From NCBI RefSeq assembly GCF_007692655.1, contig NZ_REBQ01000077.1, positions 1 to 56,611 of the forward strand: 56,611 nt of DNA, read 5' to 3'. Of this stretch, positions 39,896-49,433 are shown piece by piece. The notes under the pieces were generated by a model. That model worked only from the letters and a program-made list of their open reading frames with translations. It had not been told where the DNA came from and did no database searches. The first letter of the stretch is position 1; every line of letters begins with the position of its first letter. The position numbers and the translations under genes were made by a program. This DNA is from Halomonas sp. (GTDB lineage: Bacteria > Pseudomonadota > Gammaproteobacteria > Pseudomonadales > Halomonadaceae).

Positions 39896-41752
39896 TTGCC
39901 AACACCCAGCTCCACCTCTTTAACACCGCAGTTGCGCCCCTATCAGCGGGAAGCGGTAAAACGCGTAGTGGTACATTTTCGTGCATCTAGCGAGCCTGCC
40001 GTAGTGGTGCTGCCCACCGGTAGTGGTAAATCCTTGGTCATTGCTGAGTTGGCGCGCTTAGCGCGAGGGCGTGTGTTGGTGCTGGCCCATGTGCGGGAAC
40101 TGGTAGAGCAGAACCACGCCAAGTACCAGGCCTATGGCCTTGAAGCGGATATTTTTAGCGCCGGTTTAAAGCGCAAAGAGGCCAGTCGCCAAGTGGTGTT
40201 TGGTTCGGTGCAGTCGGTGGTGCGCAATTTGGATAGTTTTAACGACGCGAACTTTACCCTGTTGGTAATCGATGAGAGCCACCGGGTATCGCTTAACGAG
40301 GATGCCAGCTATCGCCAGGTGATAGCGCATCTGCGTCAGCACAATCCACAGTTGAAAATACTTGGCCTAACGGCGACCCCTTACCGCTTGGGGCAAGGCT
40401 TTATCTACTATCGCCACCACTACGGCATGGTGCGGGGCAGCGAAGAGAGCTTTTTTCGCGACTGCGTGTTTGAGCAGCCACTGCGCCTGATGGTTAAGCA
40501 GGGCTATCTCGCCGCACCCAAGCGCTTGGATATGGCCATTGAAGGCTACGATTTTTCTGCACTTAGGCCATCACCCAGCGGTCTGTTCCAGGAGCAAGAG
40601 CTTAACCGCGTGGTGGCGGGTAACCGCGCTACGCCGGGTATCATCGGGCAAATTGTTGAACGTGCGGTTGAGCGCCAGGGGGTGATGATTTTTGCCGCCA
40701 CCGTGGCCCACGCCGAAGAAATTATGGGTTATTTGCCCAGTGCTGAGGCGGCGCTTATTACTGGCGCAACGCCTTCCCAGGAACGCACGGCGCTGATCAA
40801 TGCCTTTAAAGAACGGCAGCTCAAATACCTGGTCAATGTGGCGGTGCTGACCACCGGTTTCGATGCGCCTCATGTGGATTTAATCGCTATTTTGCGACCC
40901 ACCGAATCGGTGAGTCTCTATCAGCAGATGGTGGGTAGAGGGCTGCGTCTATCGCCGGGTAAAAGCGACTGCCTGATTCTGGATTACGCCGGTAACCCCT
41001 GGGATATTTTCTCGCCGGAAGTGGGCGAACCGCAGCCAGATAGCGACAGCGAGCCCGTCCAGGTCGAGTGCCCCGCCTGCGGCCATGCCAATCTCTACTG
41101 GGGGAAGCGCGATGGCGATCTAGTCATTGAGCACTTTGGACGTCGCTGCCAAGGGCTTGTCGATGACCCTGATCGGTCTTCCAAAATAGCCAGCGGCCAG
41201 CGCGGCGCGACTTCGGGCGCCTATAACCAGCGTGGCGCGGCTTCGGGCGCCTATAAAAAGCAATGCGACTTTCGTTTCCGCTTTAAGGTTTGCGATGAGT
41301 GCGGCGCCGAAAATGACATTGCTGCACGCCGCTGCCATGGCTGCGAAAAGCTGCTGGTTGACGCCGACGATAAGCTCAAGGATGCCTTAAAACTGAAGGA
41401 CGCCAAAGTGCTACGGGTAAGCGGTATGCAACTGGAAGCGACCACCAACGGTCGCGGCTTGCCGCGTTTAAAAGTGACTTACCACGATGAAGACGGTACC
41501 CATCTTGCCGAGTGGTTTGCGCTGGAAACCTCCGCCCAGCGGCGCGCCTTTTACGCAGCGTTTCTGCGTTATCACCTGCGTGCGCCGGGGGGGAAGTGGC
41601 AGCCGCTTAGCGCCGAGGAAGTGGTCGCGGAACAGCGCCGACTACGTCACCCGGACTTTGTCGTGGGTCGAAAAGTAGGCAGGCATTTCCAAATCCGCGA
41701 TAAGCTGTTTGATTATGCTGGCCGCTATCGTAAAGCGGTCGAAGCGGGGTAA
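39896..41752 (+). CDS. radD: RadD-like DNA repair helicase with internal repeat insertion
   Basis: 618 residues, close to E. coli RadD (YejH), a superfamily 2 ATPase that stimulates RecA-linked recombination repair. LRPYQREAV at the start, Walker [22 protein letters not shown], Walker [37 protein letters not shown] and [11 protein letters not shown] zinc-binding C-terminal part ([23 protein letters not shown]) follows. Compared with the E. coli protein recalled, about 25 extra residues sit near 430-455, including two 10-residue repeats (435-454). The start is a TTG at 39896 with no strong ribosome site; no better start lies nearby. Confidence 0.9.
   Translation: MPTPSSTSLTPQLRPYQREAVKRVVVHFRASSEPAVVVLPTGSGKSLVIAELARLARGRVLVLAHVRELVEQNHAKYQAYGLEADIFSAGLKRKEASRQVVFGSVQSVVRNLDSFNDANFTLLVIDESHRVSLNEDASYRQVIAHLRQHNPQLKILGLTATPYRLGQGFIYYRHHYGMVRGSEESFFRDCVFEQPLRLMVKQGYLAAPKRLDMAIEGYDFSALRPSPSGLFQEQELNRVVAGNRATPGIIGQIVERAVERQGVMIFAATVAHAEEIMGYLPSAEAALITGATPSQERTALINAFKERQLKYLVNVAVLTTGFDAPHVDLIAILRPTESVSLYQQMVGRGLRLSPGKSDCLILDYAGNPWDIFSPEVGEPQPDSDSEPVQVECPACGHANLYWGKRDGDLVIEHFGRRCQGLVDDPDRSSKIASGQRGATSGAYNQRGAASGAYKKQCDFRFRFKVCDECGAENDIAARRCHGCEKLLVDADDKLKDALKLKDAKVLRVSGMQLEATTNGRGLPRLKVTYHDEDGTHLAEWFALETSAQRRAFYAAFLRYHLRAPGGKWQPLSAEEVVAEQRRLRHPDFVVGRKVGRHFQIRDKLFDYAGRYRKAVEAG
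41198..41257 (+). repeat. two 30-bp direct repeats inside radD
   Basis: 41198-41227 and 41228-41257 match at all but about 3 of 30 bases and encode [10 protein letters not shown] then [10 protein letters not shown]. They keep frame and lie between two cysteine groups of the C-terminal zinc region. Confidence 0.85.
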
Positions 41753-41853
41753 TCACGCTAGTTTTACCCTCTTAATAGAGAAACGCGAATGTCGCTGAGT
41801 TTGCTAAACTGTCTGCCTGTGCTGATTTCCACTTTTCAAGAGAGCCGACCCGC

Positions 41854-42804
41854 GTGAGCGAGACGCCAAGCGTTGCTGCCGACATAGAAACACCTGATTC
41901 TCAGCCTAATGAGCCTGTGCAGATGTCGTTTGGGCGTCTGTTTAATGAGCCAATTACACACATGCCGGAGGATTTGTATATTCCTCCGGAGGCGCTGCGT
42001 GTCTTTCTGGAAACCTTTGAAGGCCCGCTGGATCTGCTGCTCTATCTGATTCGTCGGCAGAACCTGGATATTCTCACCATTAACGTTGCCACCATCACCC
42101 ATCAGTACATCGAGTATGTGGAGCTGATGAAAGCCATGGAGATTGAGTTGGCGGGTGAATACCTGCTAATGGCCGCCATGCTGGCTGAGATCAAGTCACG
42201 CACGCTGCTGCCGCGACCGCCTAAGGTGGAGGGTGATGACGAGGAGGACCCTCGGGCAGAGCTTATTCGTCGGCTTCAAGAGTACGAGCGTCTTAAAGTG
42301 GCGGCCGAAACACTCGATACCCTACCGCGTATGGGACGTGACTGGTTTAGCGTGCAAGCAGGCTTGCCACCGCTGGAAGCGCGAGTGATTCATCCTGACG
42401 TTGAGTTGGACGAATTGCTAAGTGCGCTCTCTGATGTGCTCAAGCGTGCCGAGTTGGTCCAGGCCCACCAGATCAGCCGTGAAGTGCTTTCGACTCGCGA
42501 GCGGATGCTGAAGATTATGGAACAGCTTAGTCTCGATGCCGCGCATCAGCGCTACACTCCCTTCGAAGCGCTATTTACCCTGGAAGAGGGCCGAGCGGGC
42601 GTGGTGGTTACGTTTATGGCCATTTTGGAGCTGGCCAAAGAAGCCATGATTGAAATTGTTCAGAATGCGCCGCTATCACCCATTCACGTGCGGGCGCGTA
42701 TGGCGTCCCATAGTGGAGAGCTGGGCGAGGAAATAGAGGAGGGTGCATTTGATGACGCCTCCTTGGGGGAAAGCGCCTTTGAGCCTAATGAGGAGGCGCC
42801 ATGA
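41854..42804 (+). CDS. scpA: segregation and condensation protein A
   Basis: 316 residues, GTG start at 41854 with gagag upstream. Kleisin that bridges SMC heads in the bacterial condensin with ScpB. The core TFEGPLDLLLYLIRRQNLDI, MAAMLAEIKSRTLLP and the C-terminal winged helix (FEALFTLEEGRAGVVVTFMAILEL) are conserved. An acidic N-terminal extension of about 45 residues and an acidic tail flank it. It overlaps scpB by 4 nt. No smc gene lies in the window. Confidence 0.94.
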   Translation: MSETPSVAADIETPDSQPNEPVQMSFGRLFNEPITHMPEDLYIPPEALRVFLETFEGPLDLLLYLIRRQNLDILTINVATITHQYIEYVELMKAMEIELAGEYLLMAAMLAEIKSRTLLPRPPKVEGDDEEDPRAELIRRLQEYERLKVAAETLDTLPRMGRDWFSVQAGLPPLEARVIHPDVELDELLSALSDVLKRAELVQAHQISREVLSTRERMLKIMEQLSLDAAHQRYTPFEALFTLEEGRAGVVVTFMAILELAKEAMIEIVQNAPLSPIHVRARMASHSGELGEEIEEGAFDDASLGESAFEPNEEAP

Positions 42805-43646
42805 GTAACGACGTCACCGCGTTAGACGACATTATTGAAGCGGCTCTGCTGGCCGCGGGTGAACCGTTACCCGTTGAACGGTTAGAGACACTGTTCCTTG
42901 AGGGCGAGTGCCCGACGCGCAGAGAGTTGCGCGATGTACTTGAGCGTTTGCAACAACGACATTCCGGCGGCGCTTTGGAGCTATTGGAAACCGTGTCAGG
43001 CTATCAGCTGCGTATTCGTCCGCGCCTCTCCCAGTGGGTGTCGCGTCTTTGGGATGAGCGCCCCCAGCGTTATTCGAGAGCGTTACTGGAAACACTGGCG
43101 CTGATTGCCTACCGGCAGCCGGTAACGCGAGGGGATATTGAGGAGGTGCGCGGTGTTAGCGTTAGCAGCTCTATAATGCGCACCTTAGCAGAGCGCGGCT
43201 GGATTCGCGTGGTAGGCCACCGTGATGTGCCTGGTCGCCCGGCGGTGTACGCCACCACGCGCAGTTTCTTGGATGATTTTGGGCTAAAAACCCTTGATGC
43301 GCTGCCGCCCATGCACACGCTGGCAAGCTGGGAAGACAGTGACATGCTTGAAGAGGTGGGGGGAGTCACCAGTGACGCGGAACGCGTTACGCGAAGTGTC
43401 CCCCATGCAGAGAACGAAGTACTAGACGAAAGCCTTGAAACGGTGCAGGATGCGCCTCCCCAGACAGATGAGATAAGCTCGGCTGAGCTAGCCGAGACCC
43501 ACGCCGAGACGGCGTTAACCCAGCCGCTGAGCTTTGCCGATTTAGAGGCAAGGCTGGCAGCACGTGCGCAGCGCGCTAACGTAGATGACAGCGCTCGCAC
43601 GCAGACTAACGATGAGAGGTCAGACGACCATGAGTCAGAGCAATAA
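42801..43646 (+). CDS. scpB: segregation and condensation protein B
   Basis: 281 residues. Two winged-helix domains, with the signature [20 protein letters not shown] and [15 protein letters not shown], bind the ScpA kleisin. The last 90 residues or so form a low-complexity acidic tail rich in Glu, Ala and Thr, longer than in E. coli-type relatives. Start overlaps the scpA stop (ATGA) and the 3' end overlaps rluB by 17 nt. Confidence 0.94.
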   Translation: MSNDVTALDDIIEAALLAAGEPLPVERLETLFLEGECPTRRELRDVLERLQQRHSGGALELLETVSGYQLRIRPRLSQWVSRLWDERPQRYSRALLETLALIAYRQPVTRGDIEEVRGVSVSSSIMRTLAERGWIRVVGHRDVPGRPAVYATTRSFLDDFGLKTLDALPPMHTLASWEDSDMLEEVGGVTSDAERVTRSVPHAENEVLDESLETVQDAPPQTDEISSAELAETHAETALTQPLSFADLEARLAARAQRANVDDSARTQTNDERSDDHESEQ

Positions 43647-44505
43647 CACCACGCCCCCCACTAGCGAAAAACTGCAAAAAGTCCTGGCCCGTGCGGGCCT
43701 AGGTTCGCGGCGAGAAATGGAAACCGCTATTTCCGATGGGCGCGTTAAAGTGAACAGCCAAGTGGCCAAGCTGGGCGACCGCGTTGAAGCACGGGATAAA
43801 GTCAGTTTTGATGATCGTCCGGTGACGTTGCGCCCGGAAGAAGAAGTGCCGCGCCGGGTGATTATGTATAACAAGCCGGAAGGCGAACTATGCACCCGCA
43901 AAGACCCTGAAGGGCGGCGCACTGTGTTTGAGCGTTTGCCACGTCTGAAGGGCGAGCGTTGGATAGCGATTGGTCGCTTGGATATTAACACCAGTGGTTT
44001 GTTGCTATTTACCACCGATGGTGAGCTGGCAAACCGTCTGATGCATCCCTCTACCCAGGTAGAGCGCGAGTACGCGGTCCGCGTGATGGGTGAGGTTAAG
44101 CGCGAGCATATTGTCGCCATGGTGGACGGGGTCATGCTGGAAGATGGCCCCGCGCGCTTTACTGATGTGCAAGAGTTTGGCGGCGAAGGTATTAATACCT
44201 GGTTCCACGTGGTGATTCTGGAAGGGCGCAACCGTGAAGTGCGTCGCTTGTGGGAGTCCCAAGGCTTGACGGTTAGTCGGCTAAAGCGCGTACGCTATGG
44301 CAATATCTTCCTCGATAAGCGGGCAAAAGCCGGCGAATGGGTCGAACTTACCCAGGATGAAGTAGATGACCTAGCCACCCTGGCCAGCTTGGAAACGCGC
44401 AAAGTGCCCGCGTTGACGCCAGACGAAAAGAATCGCTGGAACCGAGATAAGCATAAGCGCAAGCCGGTACAGGCGATGCGTAAACCGAAGAGCAAATCCC
44501 GCTAA
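43630..44505 (+). CDS. rluB: 23S rRNA pseudouridine(2605) synthase
   Basis: 291 residues from the ATG at 43630, preceded by agagg; it overlaps scpB by 17 nt. N-terminal S4 RNA-binding domain ([21 protein letters not shown]) and a pseudouridine synthase domain with the catalytic Asp in [20 protein letters not shown]. The basic C-terminal tail ([12 protein letters not shown] to the end) is typical of RluB. The scpA-scpB-rluB order is widely conserved. Confidence 0.93.
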   Translation: MSQSNNTTPPTSEKLQKVLARAGLGSRREMETAISDGRVKVNSQVAKLGDRVEARDKVSFDDRPVTLRPEEEVPRRVIMYNKPEGELCTRKDPEGRRTVFERLPRLKGERWIAIGRLDINTSGLLLFTTDGELANRLMHPSTQVEREYAVRVMGEVKREHIVAMVDGVMLEDGPARFTDVQEFGGEGINTWFHVVILEGRNREVRRLWESQGLTVSRLKRVRYGNIFLDKRAKAGEWVELTQDEVDDLATLASLETRKVPALTPDEKNRWNRDKHKRKPVQAMRKPKSKSR

Positions 44506-44520
44506 GCGAGAGCAATAAAG

Positions 44521-44575
44521 GTGCCTGGCGTCACTGGGTGATGTGCCAGGCACAGAATGGGGTCATTTGTACCCT
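44521..44575. repeat. REP-like hairpin after rluB
   Basis: gtgcctggc (44521-44529) pairs with gccaggcac (44545-44553), with an inner tcac/gtga stem and a 3-nt loop. It is followed by ggggtcatttgtaccc, which can itself pair (gggt/accc). The GTGCC-GGCAC palindrome with a trailing GGGGTCA resembles REP elements linked to Y1 (RAYT) transposases. A single gtgcctggcac copy also occurs at 30342-30352. It may double as the rluB terminator. Confidence 0.45.
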
Positions 44576-44592
44576 TTAGCGCTAAAAAGCGC

Positions 44593-44621
44593 TTGCTATC
44601 AAAGGCGTGTAAGCGTAGGAT
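44593..44621 (+). promoter_or_regulatory. predicted promoter of the tRNA-Lys genes
   Basis: ttgcta, 17 nt, taggat (4 of 6 each), ending 16 nt before the first tRNA. A perfect agcgct palindrome pair (44578-44593) lies just upstream. Confidence 0.55.
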
Positions 44622-44637
44622 ATGCATCCGTTCAGGC

Positions 44638-44713
44638 GGGTCGTTAGCTCAGTTGGTAGAGCAGTTGACTTTTAATCAATTGGTCGTAGGTTCGAATCCT
44701 ACACGACCCACCA
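44638..44713 (+). tRNA. tRNA-Lys (UUU), copy 1
   Basis: 76 nt including encoded CCA. Acceptor stem gggtcgt/acgaccc, D arm gctcagttggtagagc, anticodon stem gttga/tcaat with loop cttttaa (anticodon ttt at 44671-44673), T arm ending ggttcgaatcc. Identical to copy 2. Confidence 0.98.
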
Positions 44714-44846
44714 TTCAAACAAGCACTTATGTTCGTGTAGCTGAATGCAAGTGAGCATGTTTGACATCGGTTATGGACGTTTAAGGTGATTTTGTACCGC
44801 AAGTAAGTAATTTTCACCGCAAGTAGTTAAACAGCAAAGCAAGTTT
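44714..44846 (+). other. spacer between the two tRNA-Lys genes
   Basis: 133 nt with no gene. Contains a short direct repeat (accgcaagta at about 44797 and 44817). No terminator hairpin is evident, so the two tRNAs are likely made from one precursor. Confidence 0.5.
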
Positions 44847-44922
44847 GGGTCGTTAGCTCAGTTGGTAGAGCAGTTGACTTTTAATCAATTGGTCGTAGGT
44901 TCGAATCCTACACGACCCACCA
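44847..44922 (+). tRNA. tRNA-Lys (UUU), copy 2
   Basis: 76 nt, identical base for base to copy 1, with anticodon ttt at 44880-44882 and encoded CCA. Followed by a terminator. Confidence 0.98.
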
Positions 44923-44928
44923 AATTCA

Positions 44929-44962
44929 ACGCCTCTGGTAGTTTACCTGCCAGGGGCGTTTT
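44929..44962 (+). terminator. terminator of the tRNA-Lys unit
   Basis: acgcctctgg pairs with ccaggggcgt (one G-T pair), followed by tttgc; lies 6 nt past the second tRNA. Confidence 0.75.
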
Positions 44963-45051
44963 GCTGTGTGTCTGATAACCATCTTTGCGTGACATTCTGT
45001 TTGCAGCAAACCGCCATTACCCACCACAATAGATTAGAATAGCTTTTAAGC

Positions 45052-45157
45052 GGTGGGCCACCGCGAAAGACGCAGCGGCCCACCCTCCATGCGAGCGGTA
45101 CATGCGTCAGAAAACGCGTATGCGCCGTGACCCGTGTTTAACAGGGGGATTCCCTGT
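45052..45157 (+). promoter_or_regulatory. structured leader upstream of nadA
   Basis: Three hairpins in a row: ggtgggcc/ggcccacc (45052-45059 with 45077-45084), catgcg/cgtatg-type stem (45101-45106 with 45117-45122, one G-T pair), and acaggg/ccctgt (45141-45146 with 45152-45157), the last about 20 nt before the nadA start. No known NAD riboswitch class was recognised. Confidence 0.4.
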
Positions 45158-45177
45158 TCGTCACAGTGGTAGACACA

Positions 45178-46206
45178 ATGACTATTATGACTACTCAAGC
45201 AGAGCTTGATGCTCCGCTACCCAGTGCGTACTGCCCTACCCGTATTCCAGAGGAAGATCAGGCGCGGGTTGAAGAAATCAAACGGTTGTTAAAGGCTCAC
45301 AACGCTGTCCTGGTGGCCCATTACTATACCGATGATGCCATCCAGCAGCTTGCGGAAGAGTCAGGCGGGTGTGTCGCTGACTCGCTGGAAATGGCCCGTT
45401 TCGGGGCACGCCATGATGCCACCACCTTAGTGGTCGCCGGTGTGCGTTTTATGGGTGAAACCGCCAAAATAATCTCGCCTGAAAAGCGCGTACTGATGCC
45501 GACGCTAGAAGCGACCTGTTCGCTGGATATTGGTTGCCCTGCCGACGAGTTTAGCGCGTTCTGCGATGCCCATCCTGATCGCACGGTGGTGGTGTACGCG
45601 AATACCTCAGCGGCGGTTAAAGCTCGGGCAGACTGGGTGGTGACATCGTCGATTGCGGTAGAGGTCATTGAACACCTGCAGGCTAAAGGTGAAAAGATCC
45701 TCTGGGCGCCGGATAAGCATCTGGGCGGCTACATTCAAAACAAAACCGGCGCTGATATGTTGATGTGGGACGGCGCCTGCATTGTGCACGAAGAGTTTAA
45801 GGCCAAGGGCGTTGAGGACCTCAAACGCCTCTACCCAGATGCCGCCGTGCTGGTGCATCCTGAATCTCCAGAGTCGGTGGTAAGCCTTGCGGATGTGGCC
45901 GGCTCGACCTCCCAGTTGATTAAAGCCGCCAGAGACCTCCCCAACGATAAGCTGATCGTGGCGACGGATCGGGGGATCTTCTTCAAAATGCAGCAGGCAG
46001 TGCCTCACAAGACCCTGTTTGAGGCCCCAACCGCTGGAAATGGTGCTACCTGCCGCAGCTGCGCGCACTGCCCTTGGATGGCCATGAACGCCCTGGACAA
46101 CTTGGCAGGTGCATTGCGTGAAGGGAGCGGCGAGATTCACGTTGATGATGCCCTCCGCCAGCAGGCGCTGAAGCCGCTGGAGCGGATGCTTAACTTCAAT
46201 GCTTGA
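45178..46206 (+). CDS. nadA: quinolinate synthase A
   Basis: Condenses iminoaspartate with dihydroxyacetone phosphate to quinolinate in NAD synthesis, using a 4Fe-4S cluster. 342 residues from the ATG at 45178; a GTG at 45166 or an ATG at 45187 are alternatives, and no strong ribosome site decides. Cluster cysteines are seen in [22 protein letters not shown] and [27 protein letters not shown] and [10 protein letters not shown] are family marks. nadC, the next enzyme, is at 54223; nadB is not in the window. Confidence 0.95.
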   Translation: MTIMTTQAELDAPLPSAYCPTRIPEEDQARVEEIKRLLKAHNAVLVAHYYTDDAIQQLAEESGGCVADSLEMARFGARHDATTLVVAGVRFMGETAKIISPEKRVLMPTLEATCSLDIGCPADEFSAFCDAHPDRTVVVYANTSAAVKARADWVVTSSIAVEVIEHLQAKGEKILWAPDKHLGGYIQNKTGADMLMWDGACIVHEEFKAKGVEDLKRLYPDAAVLVHPESPESVVSLADVAGSTSQLIKAARDLPNDKLIVATDRGIFFKMQQAVPHKTLFEAPTAGNGATCRSCAHCPWMAMNALDNLAGALREGSGEIHVDDALRQQALKPLERMLNFNA

Positions 46207-46260
46207 ATCTCTGGCTGGCTAATCGCCTGGACTTGGTGGTTAATTTAAGCCGTCCGTCTC

Positions 46261-46300
46261 AAAAAACGCCCGTGCTATCCAATAGCACGGGCGTTTTATT
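46261..46300. terminator. bidirectional terminator between nadA and bepA
   Basis: aaaacgcccgtgcta pairs with tagcacgggcgtttt over a 6-nt loop, with an A-run before and a T-run after; it serves both converging genes. Confidence 0.92.
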
Positions 46301-46316
46301 GTCAGGTAAGTACGGA

Positions 46317-47777
46317 TTAGAATTTTTCCAAGGCTTCGCGGTATTCAATAAACTCTTCACGACGCTGTTCGATACGGGCTAATGCCTGTTCATCGTTTTC
46401 TCGCTGAGCGGCATCTCTGGCAATGGAGAGTTGGCGAATGCCGCGATCCACCCTCCCTGTAAGCTGTAGGTGTTCAGCGCGAGCTAAATGTCCCCAGCCG
46501 TCATATCCGCTTCTTCCAGCGGCCTCCGCGAGGAGATTAAACCCCTGAGGGTTTTCAGGATGCCGGGCGGTAATGTCGCGCAATAGGCTGTAAGCGGCCG
46601 GAGGGTCACGCTGGAGCTGTGCTTCGGCGAGTACCAACTGAGCGGGTAAGTAATTGGGCATCAGGCGAAGCAAGCGCTGGCTGCGTTGAATGGCATCATC
46701 ATAGCGGCCCGATTCCAGCGCAACCGTCGCAGCAGAGGCAGGGAGCATGGCAAAGTCAGGCTGCTCGTTGGAGAGCTGATCAAGGCGCTGCAGGGCGCTG
46801 TCGGTTTCACCGTTACGTGCGGCTATCAACGCGTCTAAATAGCGCTGAGCGGTCTCTCCGGCGTCATCCTGGGCAAGCCTTGATGCTGCCTGCTGAGGTG
46901 TATTAGTGTGAATGCTCAGCAGGGCGCGGGCGCGCATCATTTCGTATAGTGTATTACTAGTATAGGCATCGGCGACCTCAAGCTGGGCTGCGCGTGCTTG
47001 GGCCGCACTTAAACGACTTTCAGTCACCGGGTGAGTGAGCAAGAATTCAGGCGGAGCATCTCCTTGCAAGCGCGCCATGCGCTGCATGGAGGAGAACATA
47101 CGCACCATTGCCTGTGGGTCATAGCCTGCATCGGCCATGGCTTGTAGGCCGATATTGTCGGCTTCTTGTTCAAACAGTCGCGAGTATCTGAGACGGTCTT
47201 GCATAAGTGCCGCCTGGGATCCCATGGCGGCGGCTACTCCCGCATCTCCACCGCCACTCGCGGCAATCAGCATGCCGGCTAGCATGGCTGCCATGGCGGG
47301 CAGCTGGGTTTGCGCGGCGCGGGCGCTGCCTCGCGCATAGTGGCGTTGAGCTAGGTGGCCAAGCTCATGGGCGAGCACCGATACGAAGGCGCCTTCGTCA
47401 TCAGCAAAAGCGAACAGCCCCGAGTTAATACCGACGACACCGCCTGGGACCGCGAAGGCATTGAGCGATCGGCTATCGACCATCACGGTGATGATTTGCA
47501 TGCCACTGATTTGGCTGTGAGGGGCCAGTCGGGCAATCAGGCTTTCCAGATAGTCGCTGACAATAGGGTCTTGCCATTGGGGAGCTTGAGCACGGAATTG
47601 ACGTAACCAGGCGCGTCCCAGACGGTACTCTTCGTTGCTTACCGACGTGGAAGCAGCGCCCAGGCTGGGTAGGCTGTAGTCATTAGCGGCAGCATGTTGA
47701 GGGCTGAACAACAGGCTGCCGAAGGCGCATGCGAACGCACATATCCAGCCTGGGCAATTGGTACGAAGTGTCGGCAT
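46317..47777 (-). CDS. bepA: periplasmic M48 metalloprotease/chaperone BepA-like
   Basis: 486 residues from the ATG at 47777, preceded by gagga. Signal peptide (CAFACAFGSLLFSPQHAAA), a zinc protease domain with HELGH at 137-141, the plug-type loop and the third ligand region RLFEQEADNIGLQAM, then a C-terminal TPR region. E. coli BepA degrades stalled outer-membrane proteins such as LptD at the Bam complex; bamC is also encoded in this window. Divergent from the tusA-like gene. Confidence 0.93.
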   Translation of the reverse strand: MPTLRTNCPGWICAFACAFGSLLFSPQHAAANDYSLPSLGAASTSVSNEEYRLGRAWLRQFRAQAPQWQDPIVSDYLESLIARLAPHSQISGMQIITVMVDSRSLNAFAVPGGVVGINSGLFAFADDEGAFVSVLAHELGHLAQRHYARGSARAAQTQLPAMAAMLAGMLIAASGGGDAGVAAAMGSQAALMQDRLRYSRLFEQEADNIGLQAMADAGYDPQAMVRMFSSMQRMARLQGDAPPEFLLTHPVTESRLSAAQARAAQLEVADAYTSNTLYEMMRARALLSIHTNTPQQAASRLAQDDAGETAQRYLDALIAARNGETDSALQRLDQLSNEQPDFAMLPASAATVALESGRYDDAIQRSQRLLRLMPNYLPAQLVLAEAQLQRDPPAAYSLLRDITARHPENPQGFNLLAEAAGRSGYDGWGHLARAEHLQLTGRVDRGIRQLSIARDAAQRENDEQALARIEQRREEFIEYREALEKF

Positions 47778-47933
47778 GGCATCCTCATCGGTAGAATTCA
47801 GGCGCATAGGCCACTATGTGACATTGTTTAATCGGGATAAGTGCCGTTAATCGCCTGCCGGGTGATTTCACCCACAGATAAACAGTTTATGTAACAATGT
47901 GGACAATAGGCAGGATATTTTGAGGGAGTAGCT

Positions 47934-48227
47934 ATGTCTAATCAAAATGGGTCTAATCAAAAAGGGGCTGATCAAGCTGGGAGCTTTCAGCCCGACACGG
48001 TGCTCGACGCCAGTGGGCTGCATTGCCCGCTGCCATTACTAAAAACCAAGCAGGCCTTGGCAGTTCTGGCAGCGGGTGAATTGCTGGAAGTCCGCTCAAC
48101 GGACGCCGGTTCGTGGCGTGATATGGCGTCGTTTACCGATCAAAGTACCCATACGCTGGAAGGGCGCGAACAGCGCGGTGATGTATATATTTACTGGATC
48201 CGTAAAGCACAGGACGCACGACTATGA
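47934..48227 (+). CDS. TusA-family sulfur carrier protein
   Basis: 97 residues: a Gln- and Asn-rich start, then the TusA/SirA fold with the conserved Cys31 in SGLHCPLPLLKTKQAL, which carries sulfur as a persulfide. Corresponds in position and length to the Pseudomonas PA1006-type protein (bepA, tusA-like, perM order), linked there to molybdenum homeostasis, rather than to canonical TusA. The stop overlaps the next start by 4 nt. Confidence 0.9.
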   Translation: MSNQNGSNQKGADQAGSFQPDTVLDASGLHCPLPLLKTKQALAVLAAGELLEVRSTDAGSWRDMASFTDQSTHTLEGREQRGDVYIYWIRKAQDARL

Positions 48228-49336
48228 CCCTGCGCACCATTCTAAAAAGCTGGGTTGAACGCTACTTTTCGGATGAGGAAGCGGTCATTCTATTAGCAAT
48301 ACTGGTCGCTGGCTTTGCGGCGATTATCTTTTTTGGGCGCATGCTGGCGCCATTTTTTACGGCGCTGGTAATTGCATTTTTGCTTCAAGGCGTGGTGGGA
48401 GCGCTGACGCGCCGAGGGGTGCCGCACCTGCTTTCGGTCATCATTATATTTTTGGCTTTTATTAGTGTATTGCTGACCCTGGCGTTTATTTTGATGCCCT
48501 TGATTTGGAATCAATTAGTGGGGTTGGTTCAAGAAACACCACGTATGTTCGCCAGTGGTCAGGCATGGCTTGATGAGTTGCAGGCGCGCTATCCGAATTT
48601 GATTACTCCAGACCAGATGCAGAGCTGGATTGGAGTAGCGAGCCGTGAGATTAGTCAGTTAGGTCAGCGTGCTTTAACCCTGTCGCTTGCCTCGCTAGGT
48701 AATATCATGGCGCTGATTATCTACTTGGTGCTCGTGCCTATCCTGGTCTTTTTTATGCTCAAGGATCGCGAAGTGCTGGTTGGGTTTATGCTCTCACTTC
48801 TGCCGCAAAAGCGGACACTGCTGTCGCGTATTTGGAATGAGATGGACACCCAGATCGCCAACTATATTCGCGGTAAGTTCATAGAAATTATTATTGTCGG
48901 CACGGTAGCCTTTTTTACCTTTGCTTTCTTTGGCTTGCCTTACACAGCGTTATTAGCGGTGTTGGTGGGGCTCTCGGTGCTTGTGCCTTATATAGGTGCG
49001 GCAGTGGCTACTCTGCCCGTGGCGGCGGTGGCTGGGTTCTATTTTGGGATCAGTGAAGAGTTTGCTTATGTGTTGATTGCCTATGGCATCATTCAGGCGC
49101 TGGATGGCAACGTGCTGGCGCCGATTTTGTTCTCTGAAACCAATAATATTCATCCGGTTTCAATTATTGTAGCGGTACTTTTCTTCGGCGGCATCTGGGG
49201 CTTCTGGGGAATTTTCTTCGCTATTCCGCTGGCTACCTTACTTAAGGCGTTGGTTTATGCCTGGCCACGCAGTCTTCATGAGCGTAGCGAGGGATTCGTC
49301 CTGCCATCGACCGAAAAGGAAAAGGAGTATGAATAG
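48224..49336 (+). CDS. perM: AI-2E family (PerM-type) membrane transporter
   Basis: 370 residues with about eight hydrophobic segments. The family of PerM/TqsA exporters is recognised by YFSDEEAVILLAILV at the start, GVVGALTRRGVPHLLSVII and the C-terminal DGNVLAPILFSETNNIHPVS segment. Transport substrate unknown. Coupled to the TusA-like gene by an ATGA overlap. Confidence 0.88.
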   Translation: MTLRTILKSWVERYFSDEEAVILLAILVAGFAAIIFFGRMLAPFFTALVIAFLLQGVVGALTRRGVPHLLSVIIIFLAFISVLLTLAFILMPLIWNQLVGLVQETPRMFASGQAWLDELQARYPNLITPDQMQSWIGVASREISQLGQRALTLSLASLGNIMALIIYLVLVPILVFFMLKDREVLVGFMLSLLPQKRTLLSRIWNEMDTQIANYIRGKFIEIIIVGTVAFFTFAFFGLPYTALLAVLVGLSVLVPYIGAAVATLPVAAVAGFYFGISEEFAYVLIAYGIIQALDGNVLAPILFSETNNIHPVSIIVAVLFFGGIWGFWGIFFAIPLATLLKALVYAWPRSLHERSEGFVLPSTEKEKEYE

Positions 49337-49344
49337 CATCTGCT

Positions 49345-49379
49345 CATCGCCCGCACCGGTTTTTCTAGTACGGGTGATG
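49345..49379. terminator. hairpin between perM and bcp
   Basis: catcgcccg (49345-49353) pairs with cgggtgatg (49371-49379), one G-T pair, with a T-rich loop. It lies between converging genes and has no T-run after it. Confidence 0.4.
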
Positions 49380-49433
49380 GGCTTGCCCAAGGGGTAACAC
49401 AAGGGTGAGAGGGGGCAAATTGTAGGGTAAACG

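Noticed and set aside
45052-45084. c-di-GMP-I (GEMM) or guanidine riboswitch suggested by gaaagacgca in the loop
   Set aside because: The flanking stems and conserved bases of these classes are missing; kept only as an unassigned structured leader.
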